A DNA stretch of 64,000 bases, from positions 1-64,000 of the forward strand of contig NZ_SUMC01000036.1 in NCBI RefSeq assembly GCF_005047355.1, given 5' to 3'. The first letter of the stretch is position 1. Each line of letters starts with the position of its first letter. Shown piece by piece: positions 15,597 to 23,816 of the stretch. The notes below the pieces were generated by a model, which saw nothing but the letters and a program-made list of their open reading frames with translations, was not told where the DNA came from and made no database searches. Made by a program: the position numbers and the translations under genes. The DNA is from Actinacidiphila oryziradicis. GTDB lineage: Bacteria; Actinomycetota; Actinomycetes; Streptomycetales; Streptomycetaceae.

Positions 15597-16334
15597 ATGG
15601 CAGCCGGCGGCAGCTCCGCCCGACCCGAAGTGATCTGGGCACGCCCGGAACGTGCCGGCCGCGGGCCCCGTCCCACGTACACGCGCGGCGAGATCGCGGC
15701 CGCCGCGGTCCGCATCGCCGACACCGACGGCATCGGCGCGGTCTCCATGCGACGAGTGGCGGCCGAGATCGGCTGCGGCACCATGTCGCTCTACAACTAT
15801 GTGCCGCGCAAGGAAGACCTCTATGAGCTCATGGTCGACGCGTTCAGCAGCGAGTACGACCTTCCCGAGCAGCCCTCCGGCGACTGGCGCGCGGACATGC
15901 TCATGCTCGCCGTGCAGGCCCGCGCCCTCATACACCGTCACCCATGGCTGCCCGGCCTCCTGTCGCCCGTCCACGGCTTCAGCCCGAACGGGCTGCGCTA
16001 CCTGGAGTTCTGCCTTGCCGCCCTGGAGGGCCTCCCCGCCGGCAACGGCACCAAGATGGAGCTCATCGCGATGATCAACGGCCTCGTCACCGCCTTCGCC
16101 GGCAATGAACTCGCCGCGGCGGAGCGCGCCCGCGCCTTCCCCTGGTCGCCGGACGAGGAACAGGCGGCCCGGGGCGCTTACCTGGCGCGGCAGATCGGCA
16201 GCGGCCAATACCCGCGCCTCGCCGGGATCCTCGCCGAGGCCGCCGGGCCCATCGACTACGACGCCGCCTTCGGCCGCATGGTCAACCGGGTGCTCGACGC
16301 GTTCGAATTCGAGAGCGGCCAGGACAAGCCCTAG
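15597..16334 (+). CDS. TetR-family regulator (TetR_C_1 type)
   Basis: 245 residues, ATG 15597 with GAGGTG upstream. HTH: EIAAAAVRIADTDGIGAVSM, RRVAAEIGCGTMSLYNYV; the LYNYVPRKEDLYELMVD motif is typical of regulators that control drug-export ABC or MFS pumps. The C-terminal ligand domain is complete and ends FGRMVNRVLDAF. It is intact although the neighbouring permease is truncated, so it is either an orphan or has other targets. Its TAG stop falls inside the terminal repeat of the element at 16332-16462, so insertion may have trimmed the C-terminus. Confidence 0.92.
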   Translation: MAAGGSSARPEVIWARPERAGRGPRPTYTRGEIAAAAVRIADTDGIGAVSMRRVAAEIGCGTMSLYNYVPRKEDLYELMVDAFSSEYDLPEQPSGDWRADMLMLAVQARALIHRHPWLPGLLSPVHGFSPNGLRYLEFCLAALEGLPAGNGTKMELIAMINGLVTAFAGNELAAAERARAFPWSPDEEQAARGAYLARQIGSGQYPRLAGILAEAAGPIDYDAAFGRMVNRVLDAFEFESGQDKP

Positions 16335-16462
16335 GGGCTGCCCGGTCGATCTCCGCGAGCGCTGGTGCCAGGGCACGCGACGCCGCGGCCACGCCGCGCT
16401 GGGGGCACCACCCAGCGGTAGCTGGGGGAGGCATATCAGCCGCAGCGACCGGGCAGCCCCTA
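16332..16462. mobile_element. MITE-like element with perfect 17-base terminal inverted repeats
   Basis: TAGGGGCTGCCCGGTCG (16332-16348) is repeated in inverted form at 16446-16462, enclosing 97 bases with no coding capacity. The interior contains another dyad around CCCAGCGGTAGCTGGGGGAG, a sequence type repeated in Streptomyces intergenic regions and similar to one inside the element at 39222-39450. It may also serve as terminator of the TetR gene. No clear target duplication was seen. Confidence 0.6.
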
Positions 16463-16507
16463 AAAACCCGCTGGCGGCAGGCGCCCCCGCACGGCACCCT
16501 GGGCGCT

Positions 16508-16999
16508 GTGCTGATCCGAGAAGCGACCTCCGAGGACTGGCCCGCGATCTGGCCCTTCCTCCGCCGCATCTGCGCCGCCGGCGAGACCTTCACCTACCCA
16601 CGCGACCTCGATGAGGAGCAGGCCCGCTCCATGTGGCTGCTCCAGCCCCCGGGCCGGACCGTCGTCGCCACCGCCCCCGACGGCACCGTCCTCGGCACGG
16701 CCAAGATGAACCCCAACCAGATGGGCCCCGGCGCCCATATCTGCAGCGCCAGCTTCATGGTCGACCCCGAGCACTCCGGGCGCGGCACCGGGCGCGCCCT
16801 CGTCGAGCACGCCCTGGACTGGGCGAGCGCCGAGGGCTACCACGCCATGCAGTTCAACGCTGTCGCCGAGACCAACATCCATGCGGTAGCCCTCTACCGC
16901 TCACTGGGCTTCGAGGTGCTGGGCACCGTCCCCGAGGCCTTCCACCACCCCGCCAAGGGCTATGTGGGGCTGCACATCATGTACCGGCGCCTCGACTGA
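16508..16999 (+). CDS. GNAT-family N-acetyltransferase
   Basis: 163 residues, GTG at 16508. The acetyl-CoA binding motif A is clear (SFMVDPEHSGRGTGRALVEHAL) with the following AMQFNAVAETNIHAVALYRSLGF. The N-terminus IREATSEDWPAIWPFLRRI is the standard GNAT strand-helix. The closest remembered group is the Streptomyces phosphinothricin/amino-acid acetyltransferase-like type, but the substrate is not predictable. It stands alone after the inverted-repeat element and is convergent with the next gene. Confidence 0.93.
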   Translation: MLIREATSEDWPAIWPFLRRICAAGETFTYPRDLDEEQARSMWLLQPPGRTVVATAPDGTVLGTAKMNPNQMGPGAHICSASFMVDPEHSGRGTGRALVEHALDWASAEGYHAMQFNAVAETNIHAVALYRSLGFEVLGTVPEAFHHPAKGYVGLHIMYRRLD

Positions 17000-17009
17000 C
17001 GTCGACGCC

Positions 17010-17849
17010 TCAGCCGAGGAATCCCGCGACCGCGCCAACGAACCACCCGGCATCGTCGAGCCACGGGAAATGCCCGCCGTCTCGCTGCACGACACACTCC
17101 CCCCTGGGGAACACCCTCGCCACCTCACCCGCCACCCGTGGCCTCGGCCCGCCGTCCAGCTCGCCCGCCAGGACCAGCACCGGCGCCCCGAAACCTGCCA
17201 GCGCCGCCCGTGTGGACTCCGGATCGAACGCGCCCTCGGCGGCGTACCGCGCGGCCGCGTCCGCATTGCGCTGCGCGGCACCGGACGCGGCATGCGCCCG
17301 CGCCGCCGCGTCCCAACGGCCGTAGGTGAACGGCCTGACGCCCTCCCAGTCCGCGTCGGTCCCCCTCCCCGTCCAGATCCGTCCCAAGGCCCCGTAGGCC
17401 TCCGTGAACCATGGCTCGCCCATACGCAGCCCGGCCGCCTCCCGACGGTCCCGCTCGGTGAACTCGATGCCCAGGGCCTGGGCGCTCGGCGTGATCAACG
17501 CCAGGCTCGCCACCCGCTCCGGATACCGGGCCGTGTACAGCACCGCCAGATCGCCCCCGGCCGAATGCGCGAGGACATCGATCTGCTCCACCCCGAGGTG
17601 CTCCCGCAGCGCCTCCACGTCGCCGACCTGACGGTCGCACCGGTACGTGGCCGGGTCCGCCGGGGCCGCCGACCCGCCGCTCCCGCGCAGGTCGAGCCGG
17701 ATGAGCCGGCGCTGCGCCCCCAGCCCGCCCAGGTCCCCCAGATAGACCGAGGCGCGCGCCGGCCCTCCGGGCAGGCAGATCAGCGGGCGGCCCGAGCCGA
17801 TCACGTCGTACGAGAGCTGGGTTCCGTCAAACGCGGCGAAGGTCGGCAT
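17010..17849 (-). CDS. Alpha/beta-fold hydrolase (proline iminopeptidase-like)
   Basis: 279 residues, ATG 17849; open frame upstream of it lacks a start signal. Core: GSGRPLICLPGGPARASVYL (oxyanion HGGP-like), RLIRLDLRGSGGS, nucleophile in VLAHSAGGDLAVLY (S in HSAGG), the acid near LVLAGELDGG and the histidine in GGHFPWLDD. The PGGPA loop and DLRGSGGS are as in prolyl aminopeptidases and related hydrolases. No secretion signal. It ends 11 bases from the GNAT gene, convergent. Substrate unknown. Confidence 0.92.
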   Translation of the reverse strand: MPTFAAFDGTQLSYDVIGSGRPLICLPGGPARASVYLGDLGGLGAQRRLIRLDLRGSGGSAAPADPATYRCDRQVGDVEALREHLGVEQIDVLAHSAGGDLAVLYTARYPERVASLALITPSAQALGIEFTERDRREAAGLRMGEPWFTEAYGALGRIWTGRGTDADWEGVRPFTYGRWDAAARAHAASGAAQRNADAAARYAAEGAFDPESTRAALAGFGAPVLVLAGELDGGPRPRVAGEVARVFPRGECVVQRDGGHFPWLDDAGWFVGAVAGFLG

Positions 17850-17911
17850 AGCGCTGATCCTCGCCGCGCGGGGCGGACCAGTGCAAGGGGGGCCGGCGGG
17901 GAGCGCTCGCC

Positions 17912-18469
17912 CTACGCCGGGGTGGTGTCCGGGCCCGTAGAGCCGAGCAGCTCGGTGAAGCCGCCACTGCCTGCGAGCCGTTCGAGCTCGTCCAGCGCTT
18001 GACGCGCCTGGGCGGCCGCGCCGGGATCGCGGTCGGTCAGCCCGCTCTCCTCGAACTCGTCCTCGTCGAGCCGCAGCACCGTGGCACCGTCGGCCGACAC
18101 CCACAGATCAAGGTCCAGATCCGCCACGACCAGCGCGCCCGGCTCCACCCGCGCGGGCCGCGCCACATCGCAGTACCAGCCCTTCAGACTCCCTGTCGCG
18201 GCCCTGACCTCTTTGACCGAGTACCAACGGTCCCGCCAGTAATGTTCGGTGAACACATCCCCGGCCTCGAACCGCACGAACCCGAAGTCGCGTGTCGCCG
18301 CCCCGGCCCAGGGAGCGCGTACGACGGCATGCGTTCCGTCGTCGTGGACCACGACCGCCGGGTAACGGACATCGGGGCGGGGGTGCTTGACGAGCCTGAC
18401 AGTCACTTCGCCGCCCGGGGTCAGCGACGCGGTCTCGTCTGCGGAATTCGTGGAGTTCTCGCCAGTCAC
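17912..18469 (-). CDS. DUF402 domain protein
   Basis: 185 residues, GTG start overlapping the upstream stop by 4 bases. DUF402 features: EHYWRDRWYSVKEVR, then GWYCDVARPARVEPG, VADLDLDLWVSADG and RLDEDEFEESGLTDRD, with the acidic residues that bind metal in characterised members. DUF402/FomD-like proteins hydrolyse nucleotides or nucleoside diphosphate conjugates; this is family knowledge only. Coupled to the VOC gene upstream. Confidence 0.88.
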   Translation of the reverse strand: MTGENSTNSADETASLTPGGEVTVRLVKHPRPDVRYPAVVVHDDGTHAVVRAPWAGAATRDFGFVRFEAGDVFTEHYWRDRWYSVKEVRAATGSLKGWYCDVARPARVEPGALVVADLDLDLWVSADGATVLRLDEDEFEESGLTDRDPGAAAQARQALDELERLAGSGGFTELLGSTGPDTTPA

Positions 18470-18900
18470 GGGTCTGAGCCTGTCTCACGGGGACCGTGCC
18501 CCGCCACTCCTTTTCCCGTGACCTTAGAGGCCGCGCGTTCGGCGGCGCTGCGCTCGACGCAGAACTCGTTGCCCTCGAGGTCGGCCAGCGTCGCCCATCC
18601 GGTGCCGTCGGGACGCCGATGGTCGGCCACCAGGGTGGCCCCCGAGGCCAGGAGCCGCTCAACCTCCTCGTCCCGGGTGCGGTCCTGGGGCTGCAGGTCC
18701 AGGTGGACGCGGTTCTTGGTCGTCTTGGGCTCGGGGACCGTGATGAACAGGAGCGTCACACCTGTGGTCTTGAGCAGCACTTCCGGATCGCCGGGCTTGT
18801 CGCCGTCGGCCAGTGAAGCGTCGAGAACCCCGGCCCAGAAGCCGGCGAGCCGGTACGCGTCGGCACAGTCGATGGTCACAAGTCGCACCAGAGAAGCCAT
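18466..18900 (-). CDS. VOC (glyoxalase/bleomycin-resistance) family protein
   Basis: 144 residues from ATG 18900. Two beta-alpha-beta-beta-beta halves: VRLVTIDCADAYRLAGFWAGVL at the N-terminus and VHLDLQPQDR, then GWATLADLEGNEFCV at the end. The usual metal positions His (VHLDL) and Glu (EGNEFCV) are kept. Members act as metal-dependent lyases, dioxygenases or binding proteins; this type is common and unassigned in Streptomyces. The stop overlaps the DUF402 start, so the two form an operon. Confidence 0.9.
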   Translation of the reverse strand: MASLVRLVTIDCADAYRLAGFWAGVLDASLADGDKPGDPEVLLKTTGVTLLFITVPEPKTTKNRVHLDLQPQDRTRDEEVERLLASGATLVADHRRPDGTGWATLADLEGNEFCVERSAAERAASKVTGKGVAGHGPRETGSDP

Positions 18901-18943
18901 GGCCGCCAATGTGGCACCGCGGGACACCGCGGTCCACCGGGTT

Positions 18944-19924
18944 TCAGCGGGCGGCGGCGACCTCGTCCTTGCCGCGCTGCAGCAGACGCTGGTACGCGTA
19001 ATCGGCGAGGCCGGGGCCGGCGGCCGTCGCGATGGGGTCCGCGGCGGTGCCCCCGGCCTTCGCCGAACCCGAGACGGTGAAGTAGCCGTAGCGGCCCACC
19101 GCCGCGTGGGTGTTGGCGCAGCCCGCGCTGGTGCAGAAGGAGATGGCCCCGCCGGCGCTCAGCCCCTGGATCTGGCCCTGGTCGTGCTGACGGGCGAGAT
19201 CGGCCTGTGCCTTGTGGTCGAAGACCGCCACTGCGACGGTCACGACGCTGTCGCCGGAGACGTAGGTGGCCCGGAGCAGGGAGCGGCAGGCGGAGGCCTC
19301 CAGCACATTGCCCAGACCGCCGGTGGTGGCCTTCCAGCAGGGTGTGATGGTGCCGGTGAGGCTCCGGGTCCAGGTGCGGCCGCCTATCGACCGGGTTTTC
19401 GCCGGGAAGAGCCCGGAGGCGGTGAGCGGGGCGGTGTCGGTGCCGAGGTCCGAGATCATCGTCAGCGGGTCAGGCGGCGCCGCGGTCCGCGAGGCGGCGG
19501 CGGAGGACTGCGCGGGGGACTGCCCCGACTTCGGCGGACTCTTCGTGGCGGACGCCGAACGGGAAGGCGAGTTGGAGGGGGAAGCCGACGGCGACTGCGT
19601 AGCCGATGCGGTGAAGGAGGCGGCGCCGTGCGACACCCGCCCGGGGGTGCTTGCGTGGGCGGCGGCGACCGTCTGCTCCTTCTTCGGGCTGTGCCCGGAG
19701 ACCAGTACGGCGGTTGCCACCAGCGCCCCGACGGCACAAGTGCCGAGCACGCCGCCACCGACCATCAGCCGCCTGCGCCGCCGGCCTTCGGCCTGGTGCC
19801 GGTCGGCGAGCGCGGCCCAGTCGGGCTCTGCCGCGGGGGACCAGCCGGGCGCGGTGGTGGGCGGCTGATTCCGCGGAACGGCCGGGCCGTTCCAAGGGTT
19901 CGGTGTCCCCGGTCTGTCCGTCAT
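18944..19924 (-). CDS. Membrane-anchored extracytoplasmic protein with Ser/Pro/Thr-rich linker
   Basis: 326 residues. A cytoplasmic Pro-rich tail with WAALADRHQAEGRRRRR is followed by one transmembrane helix (VGGGVLGTCAVGALVATAVLV, about 55-75), then a low-complexity S/P/A/T segment (about 90-150), then a globular domain of about 170 residues. Two or three Cys pairs in it (ITPCWK, EASACRS, FCTSAGCAN) suggest disulphides outside the cell. The family is not recognised; the C-terminal domain resembles those of many Streptomyces lipoprotein-like sensors. Monocistronic. Confidence 0.8.
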   Translation of the reverse strand: MTDRPGTPNPWNGPAVPRNQPPTTAPGWSPAAEPDWAALADRHQAEGRRRRRLMVGGGVLGTCAVGALVATAVLVSGHSPKKEQTVAAAHASTPGRVSHGAASFTASATQSPSASPSNSPSRSASATKSPPKSGQSPAQSSAAASRTAAPPDPLTMISDLGTDTAPLTASGLFPAKTRSIGGRTWTRSLTGTITPCWKATTGGLGNVLEASACRSLLRATYVSGDSVVTVAVAVFDHKAQADLARQHDQGQIQGLSAGGAISFCTSAGCANTHAAVGRYGYFTVSGSAKAGGTAADPIATAAGPGLADYAYQRLLQRGKDEVAAAR

Positions 19925-20047
19925 GGGCCCCGATCGTAGGGCATGGGCCTGCGACCGGCGCCATGACGTCCGGGCCTCGTGGGCGGGCCGTGGCCGGTGC
20001 CCGGGCGCCGGCGGCGGTGTGCCGCGCGCGCCCGGGCCGGCTGGTGG

Positions 20048-21541
20048 TCAGCTCACGTTGAGCGCGGTGTCGTCGATGACGAACGAGGTCTGGAGCGTGG
20101 ACCCCTCGACGCCGGTGAACTTGAGGGTGACGGTCTGGCCGGCGTAACTGCTCAGGTCGAAGCTGCGCAGCGTGTAGCCGGTGGCGGCGTTGAGATTGGA
20201 GTAGGTGGCGAGAGTGCCGAGGACCGTGCCGGAGCTGTTGAGGACCTGGGCTTTCAGGGTGTCGTAGGCGGTGCTGGTGGTGGTCTCGGCGGTGTCGACG
20301 TGGAGGTAGAAGGTGAGGGCGGCGGCGCAGCCGGAGGGGATGGTGACGGATTGGGAGAGGGTGTCGGTGGTGGCTGAGCCGTAACCGTCGAGCCAGGCCT
20401 TGTAGGAGCCGGTGCGGGCGGCTTCGCTGCTGCTGGTGGTGATGACGCCGCTGCTGGCGGTCCAGGAAGTGTTGCCTGACTCGAAGCCCGGGTTGGCGAG
20501 CAGTTGTGCGGCGGTGCAGGTGCCGCCACCGCCAGTGCTACCGCCAGTGCTACCGCCAGTGCTACCGCCAGTGCTGCCTCCGCCACCGCTGCTGGTGGCG
20601 CCGGAGAGCCACTCGGTGGCGTTCAGGGCGAGGGCGGCGTTGGTGGCGCCGGAGTCGTTCCAGCCGTCGTAGAGGGTGTTGCCGGACTGGCCGGTGCCGT
20701 CGTCGATGGGGGAGCTGTCGCCCCAGAACGCGACCCGGCCACTGCCGAAGGTGCTGGTGGCGAAGAAGGCGCCGGTGTTGCCGGAGTAACCGGTGCGGTA
20801 GAGCAGGCCCTTGACGGCGGAGTTGTCGGCCGGCTTGAGGGTGGCGGTGGTTCCGTTGGCGAAGAGGCTCTTGGTGACGGTGCCGAAGGAGCCGTTGAGC
20901 ACCGCGTTGGTGCTGTCGCTGATCGCGGCCGGATAGCCGGAACTGATGTTGAGCAGATCGACGGAGAAGCCGAACGGGTCGGTGCTGTCGACGCTGTTGT
21001 TGGTCATCAGGTCGTTGATGATCGCGGGGGAGTCGTAGCCGTCGTTGTTGCGGTCGCTCCCGGTGTGGTCGGAGATCAGGAAGAGGCCGCCGCCGTTCTG
21101 CACGAACGTCATCACGGCGGTCTTCTCCGCCGTGGTCAGCAGGATGTTGGGCTCGGGCAGTACGAAGGTGTTGAAGTTCTGCAGGTCCGTCGCGCTGGAG
21201 GTGCCGTAGGTGATCGAGCTGCCCGACGGCAGGGTCTTGAGGCTGTAGTTGCCGGTCTTCTGCAGGGTCACACCCCAGGAGGAGAGGGCGCCGGTCCAGT
21301 CGGTCTCCGATGACGGGCTGGCGTTCTGGGCCAGCGGGTCCGGCTTGCTGGTGCTGATGATCCAGTCGGCGTTGCCGGCCTCCTCGGCGTGCGCGTCGTC
21401 GAAGAGCACGCGGTTGGTGGTGGCCGCGGCGGCGGTGGGGGCGGTCTGGACAGCGTGCACGGCGGCGCCCGTGGTGAGGGCTCCGAGGACGGCTATTGCG
21501 CCGATGAGTCTGCGGCGGCGGGACTTACCGGATCCGAGCAT
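20048..21541 (-). CDS. Secreted protein with GATase/ThuA-like domain and C-terminal beta-sandwich (carbohydrate-binding-like) domain
   Basis: 497 residues from ATG 21541, with GGAGG 8 bases upstream. A typical Sec signal (KSRRRRLIGAIAVLGALTTGAAVHA) is followed by a Rossmann-like domain with NRVLFDDAHAEEAGNADW, TFVQNGGGLFLISDH and ATSTFGSGRVAFWGDSSP, similar to glutamine-amidotransferase-like or DUF4350-like domains. Next comes a (GGST)n linker at about 332-352, then a beta-sandwich starting AAQLLANPGFESGNTSWTAS and ending in an LRSFDLSSYAGQTVTLKF-type jelly roll. It is probably an extracellular hydrolase or binding protein acting on polymer substrates; catalytic residues are not established. 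Confidence 0.8.
   Translation of the reverse strand: MLGSGKSRRRRLIGAIAVLGALTTGAAVHAVQTAPTAAAATTNRVLFDDAHAEEAGNADWIISTSKPDPLAQNASPSSETDWTGALSSWGVTLQKTGNYSLKTLPSGSSITYGTSSATDLQNFNTFVLPEPNILLTTAEKTAVMTFVQNGGGLFLISDHTGSDRNNDGYDSPAIINDLMTNNSVDSTDPFGFSVDLLNISSGYPAAISDSTNAVLNGSFGTVTKSLFANGTTATLKPADNSAVKGLLYRTGYSGNTGAFFATSTFGSGRVAFWGDSSPIDDGTGQSGNTLYDGWNDSGATNAALALNATEWLSGATSSGGGGSTGGSTGGSTGGSTGGGGTCTAAQLLANPGFESGNTSWTASSGVITTSSSEAARTGSYKAWLDGYGSATTDTLSQSVTIPSGCAAALTFYLHVDTAETTTSTAYDTLKAQVLNSSGTVLGTLATYSNLNAATGYTLRSFDLSSYAGQTVTLKFTGVEGSTLQTSFVIDDTALNVS
20524..20576. repeat. Tandem 12-base repeat encoding the GGST linker
   Basis: Four near-identical copies of GCCAGTGCTACC (plus strand) encode Gly-Gly-Ser-Thr units of the linker in the secreted protein. 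Copy number could vary by slippage. Confidence 0.8.
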
Positions 21542-21692
21542 CCGTCGTACCTCCATGTGGGGGGTGGGTGGTGGCGGTGCGGGTGCCAATTCTTCGCGCG
21601 TAGACCATAGGCCGGGATGCTGCCAGGCCACGAGCTTTTGAACGGTACATGGCGATAATGGTGTCGGGCAACGGCCCCCGTCCAAGGAACTG

Positions 21693-22700
21693 TTAAAGTC
21701 GCGCCGCAGTCTCCCTCAGCTGCTGGTGCAGCCCCCGGTGTGGATCCCCGGCCGGCAGCCATCCCTTGCGGAACTTCGCCAGTGCCGTGTAATTCGTGTC
21801 GCAGACGTTGGCGAGCGGCGACTCCACCCCCTGTGTCACCAGCTGGTACGCGTCCAGCTGCGACAGCCCGTAGTCCCGCGCCAGCCACTGGACGAGGTCG
21901 AGCTGGGCGATCCGGAAGGCGTCCTCCAGCGGGCGTGCCGAACCCGTCGACATGATGTAGCCGTCCGACTCCAGCCGGGGCCAAGGCGTCGAGACACCCT
22001 TGAGCAGCTCCACGATCACCACCGAGTTCATCGCGCACTCCACCGCGACCCCGCAGGTCTCGCCCTCCCCCTGCCGGGCGTGCCCGTCGCCGAGGCTCAG
22101 CAGCGCGCCCTCCACATTTACACCGAGGTAACAGGTGACGCCCGCCCTCATCTCGGGCGTGTCCATGTTGCCGCCGTGCGCGTCCGGTACGAGCGCCGAG
22201 CGCACCTCCAGGTTCGCCGGGGCGACCCCGACCGTGCCGTGCATCGGGTCGAGCGGCAGCTCGACCGTGACGTCGCTGTCGCGCGCCGCGAACAGGCAGG
22301 TCCGGCGCTCCAGGTCGAGCTGCCACATCCACACCACCTCCGGCAGCGGCGGCTGGAGCGTCGCAGTGGCGTGGGTCGAGGTCAGCGCCCCGAAGAACGG
22401 CACGGTGGTGGATGCCGCCCAGTCACGCGCCGGCTCGATGGACACGAAGTGCACCGCCACTGTGTCGCCGACCTCGGCGCCCTCCACGTAGAACGGACCC
22501 GTCTGAGGATTGAGGAACGGAAAATCGCACACTTCGGACACCAGGTCCTTCTCGGACCGCACCCGTCCCGCGAAGCAGTCCTCCGTGTACAGGTCAAGCA
22601 CGGTGCCCGGCTTGATCCGCGCCACCGGCGGCGCCCCGCCGAAGGTCCAGGCGTACTCGCCCGGCCCGGGGCGAACGGTGATGATTCTCGGGTCGCTCAT
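21693..22700 (-). CDS. Acetamidase/formamidase family protein
   Basis: 335 residues, ATG 22700. FmdA/AmdA signatures: GPFYVEGAEVGDTVAVHF, then VPFFGALTST, PLDPMHGTVGVAPA, HGGNMDTPEM, CYLGVNVEGALLSLGDGHARQGEGE, and the C-terminal DYGLSQLDAYQLVTQGV. The family hydrolyses formamide or acetamide to ammonia and the acid, for nitrogen supply. Length is at the short end of the family (about 310-410). It stands alone upstream of the secreted protein gene; the promoter region from 22701 to 22816 is shared with the divergent DUF5302 gene. Confidence 0.92.
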   Translation of the reverse strand: MSDPRIITVRPGPGEYAWTFGGAPPVARIKPGTVLDLYTEDCFAGRVRSEKDLVSEVCDFPFLNPQTGPFYVEGAEVGDTVAVHFVSIEPARDWAASTTVPFFGALTSTHATATLQPPLPEVVWMWQLDLERRTCLFAARDSDVTVELPLDPMHGTVGVAPANLEVRSALVPDAHGGNMDTPEMRAGVTCYLGVNVEGALLSLGDGHARQGEGETCGVAVECAMNSVVIVELLKGVSTPWPRLESDGYIMSTGSARPLEDAFRIAQLDLVQWLARDYGLSQLDAYQLVTQGVESPLANVCDTNYTALAKFRKGWLPAGDPHRGLHQQLRETAARL

Positions 22701-22816
22701 GGCTGTGCCGCTCCACTCTCGTCGAGGCCGGCCGGGTGGCCGTCCGAGATACCTGCCAGACAGGGTGGCGGCAAAATCTGGCGCCGGTCCAGCCCATGAC
22801 GTGGGACGCTGTGCGT

Positions 22817-23065
22817 ATGACCGACGCACAGCAGGAGGAGCCCATGGCCGCCGAGGCAGCGGACCTCGAAGAGTCCGAGGTCCCGGAGGCCGCAGAGGCT
22901 CCCGAGGACGATGTGAAGCGCAAGTTCCGGGAGGCCCTGGAACGCAAGCGCGGGCTGAAGGCCGGTACCGCCTCCGGCGGCACCGGACCGGACCGTACGA
23001 AGATCCATGGCGCCCACGGCCGGGCCGGAGGGGCGCGGGAGTTCCGCCGTAAGAGCGGCGGCTGA
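22817..23065 (+). CDS. DUF5302 domain protein
   Basis: 82 residues, ATG 22817. An acidic N-terminal half (EEPMAAEAADLEESEV) precedes the conserved basic DUF5302 core: DVKRKFREALERKRGLKAG, then TKIHGAHG and the C-terminal REFRRKSGG. Highly charged and probably disordered; in streptomycetes such proteins are conserved but uncharacterised. Divergent from the formamidase gene and convergent with the RimI-like gene. Confidence 0.88.
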   Translation: MTDAQQEEPMAAEAADLEESEVPEAAEAPEDDVKRKFREALERKRGLKAGTASGGTGPDRTKIHGAHGRAGGAREFRRKSGG

Positions 23066-23077
23066 GCTGAGTGGAAG

Positions 23078-23587
23078 TCACCGCTTCAGCAGGAGCGCCA
23101 TGATCAGTCGGTCGCCGCCGCGGCCGAAGTAGCCGTCGCGGCGGCCGACCTCGGTGAACCCGAGGGACCGGTACAGGGCTACGGCGTCCGCATTGTGCGG
23201 TTCCACGCTGAGCCGCACCTCGCCGACCTGGTCGTCCGTCAACAGCCGTAGCATCTCGGCCAGCAATACCCGGCCGTGTCCCAGACCCCGGTACTGCTTC
23301 AGCACCCCCAGGCCCAGTATCCAGCTGACCTGACCGCGGGGGACCGTGGCCGCCAGTACGTACCCGGACAGCCCGGCGCCGTGGTCGAGGACCAGGAAGC
23401 GGTCCCCGTGGACGTCGAACAGCTGCCGCAGGACGAAGTACGGGTAGGCGGCCCCCACGAAGATCGCCTGATCGAGCAGGGCCAGTCTGGGCAAGTCCTC
23501 CTCGGCCACCATTCTCACCCGGAGTCTGCCCTCCGGCCTGCCCTCTTCGCCCTGCCACTCGCGCCGATCACCGGGACGAGCCCTCAC
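23078..23587 (-). CDS. GNAT acetyltransferase, RimI-like
   Basis: 169 residues from GTG 23587, chosen because AGGAGG precedes it by 7 bases; the open frame above lacks this. Core motif: SWILGLGVLKQYRGLGHGRVLLAEML (motif A, Q/RxxGxG/A), then VRLSVEPHNADAVALYRSLGF and GGDRLIMALLLKR at the end. RimI-type enzymes acetylate protein N-termini; this could equally be a small-molecule acetyltransferase. Confidence 0.9.
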   Translation of the reverse strand: MRARPGDRREWQGEEGRPEGRLRVRMVAEEDLPRLALLDQAIFVGAAYPYFVLRQLFDVHGDRFLVLDHGAGLSGYVLAATVPRGQVSWILGLGVLKQYRGLGHGRVLLAEMLRLLTDDQVGEVRLSVEPHNADAVALYRSLGFTEVGRRDGYFGRGGDRLIMALLLKR

Positions 23588-23816
23588 ATCAGTCCTCCTC
23601 GTTGGCCCACCGACCAGTGCGGGTAAGAGCGTCCGCCCGGCGGACGCTCCAAGTGCGACACTCCGGTCAAACATAGGGCAACGTGCGCCAAGGGTGAATA
23701 GGGCGTGCGGCTGCTTGACGCCGGAGCCGTATCCGTAAAGTGGCCGCAATCGCCGGTTGGGGTCATTTTCTCCACAGCGGCGGGCCGGGAAGGTTGCGGA
23801 GCGCTACAGTTGCTAC

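Noticed and set aside
20524..20576. Regular 12-base repeat as a possible CRISPR or iteron array
   Set aside because: Unit is short with no spacers and is in frame, coding for a Gly-Gly-Ser-Thr linker.
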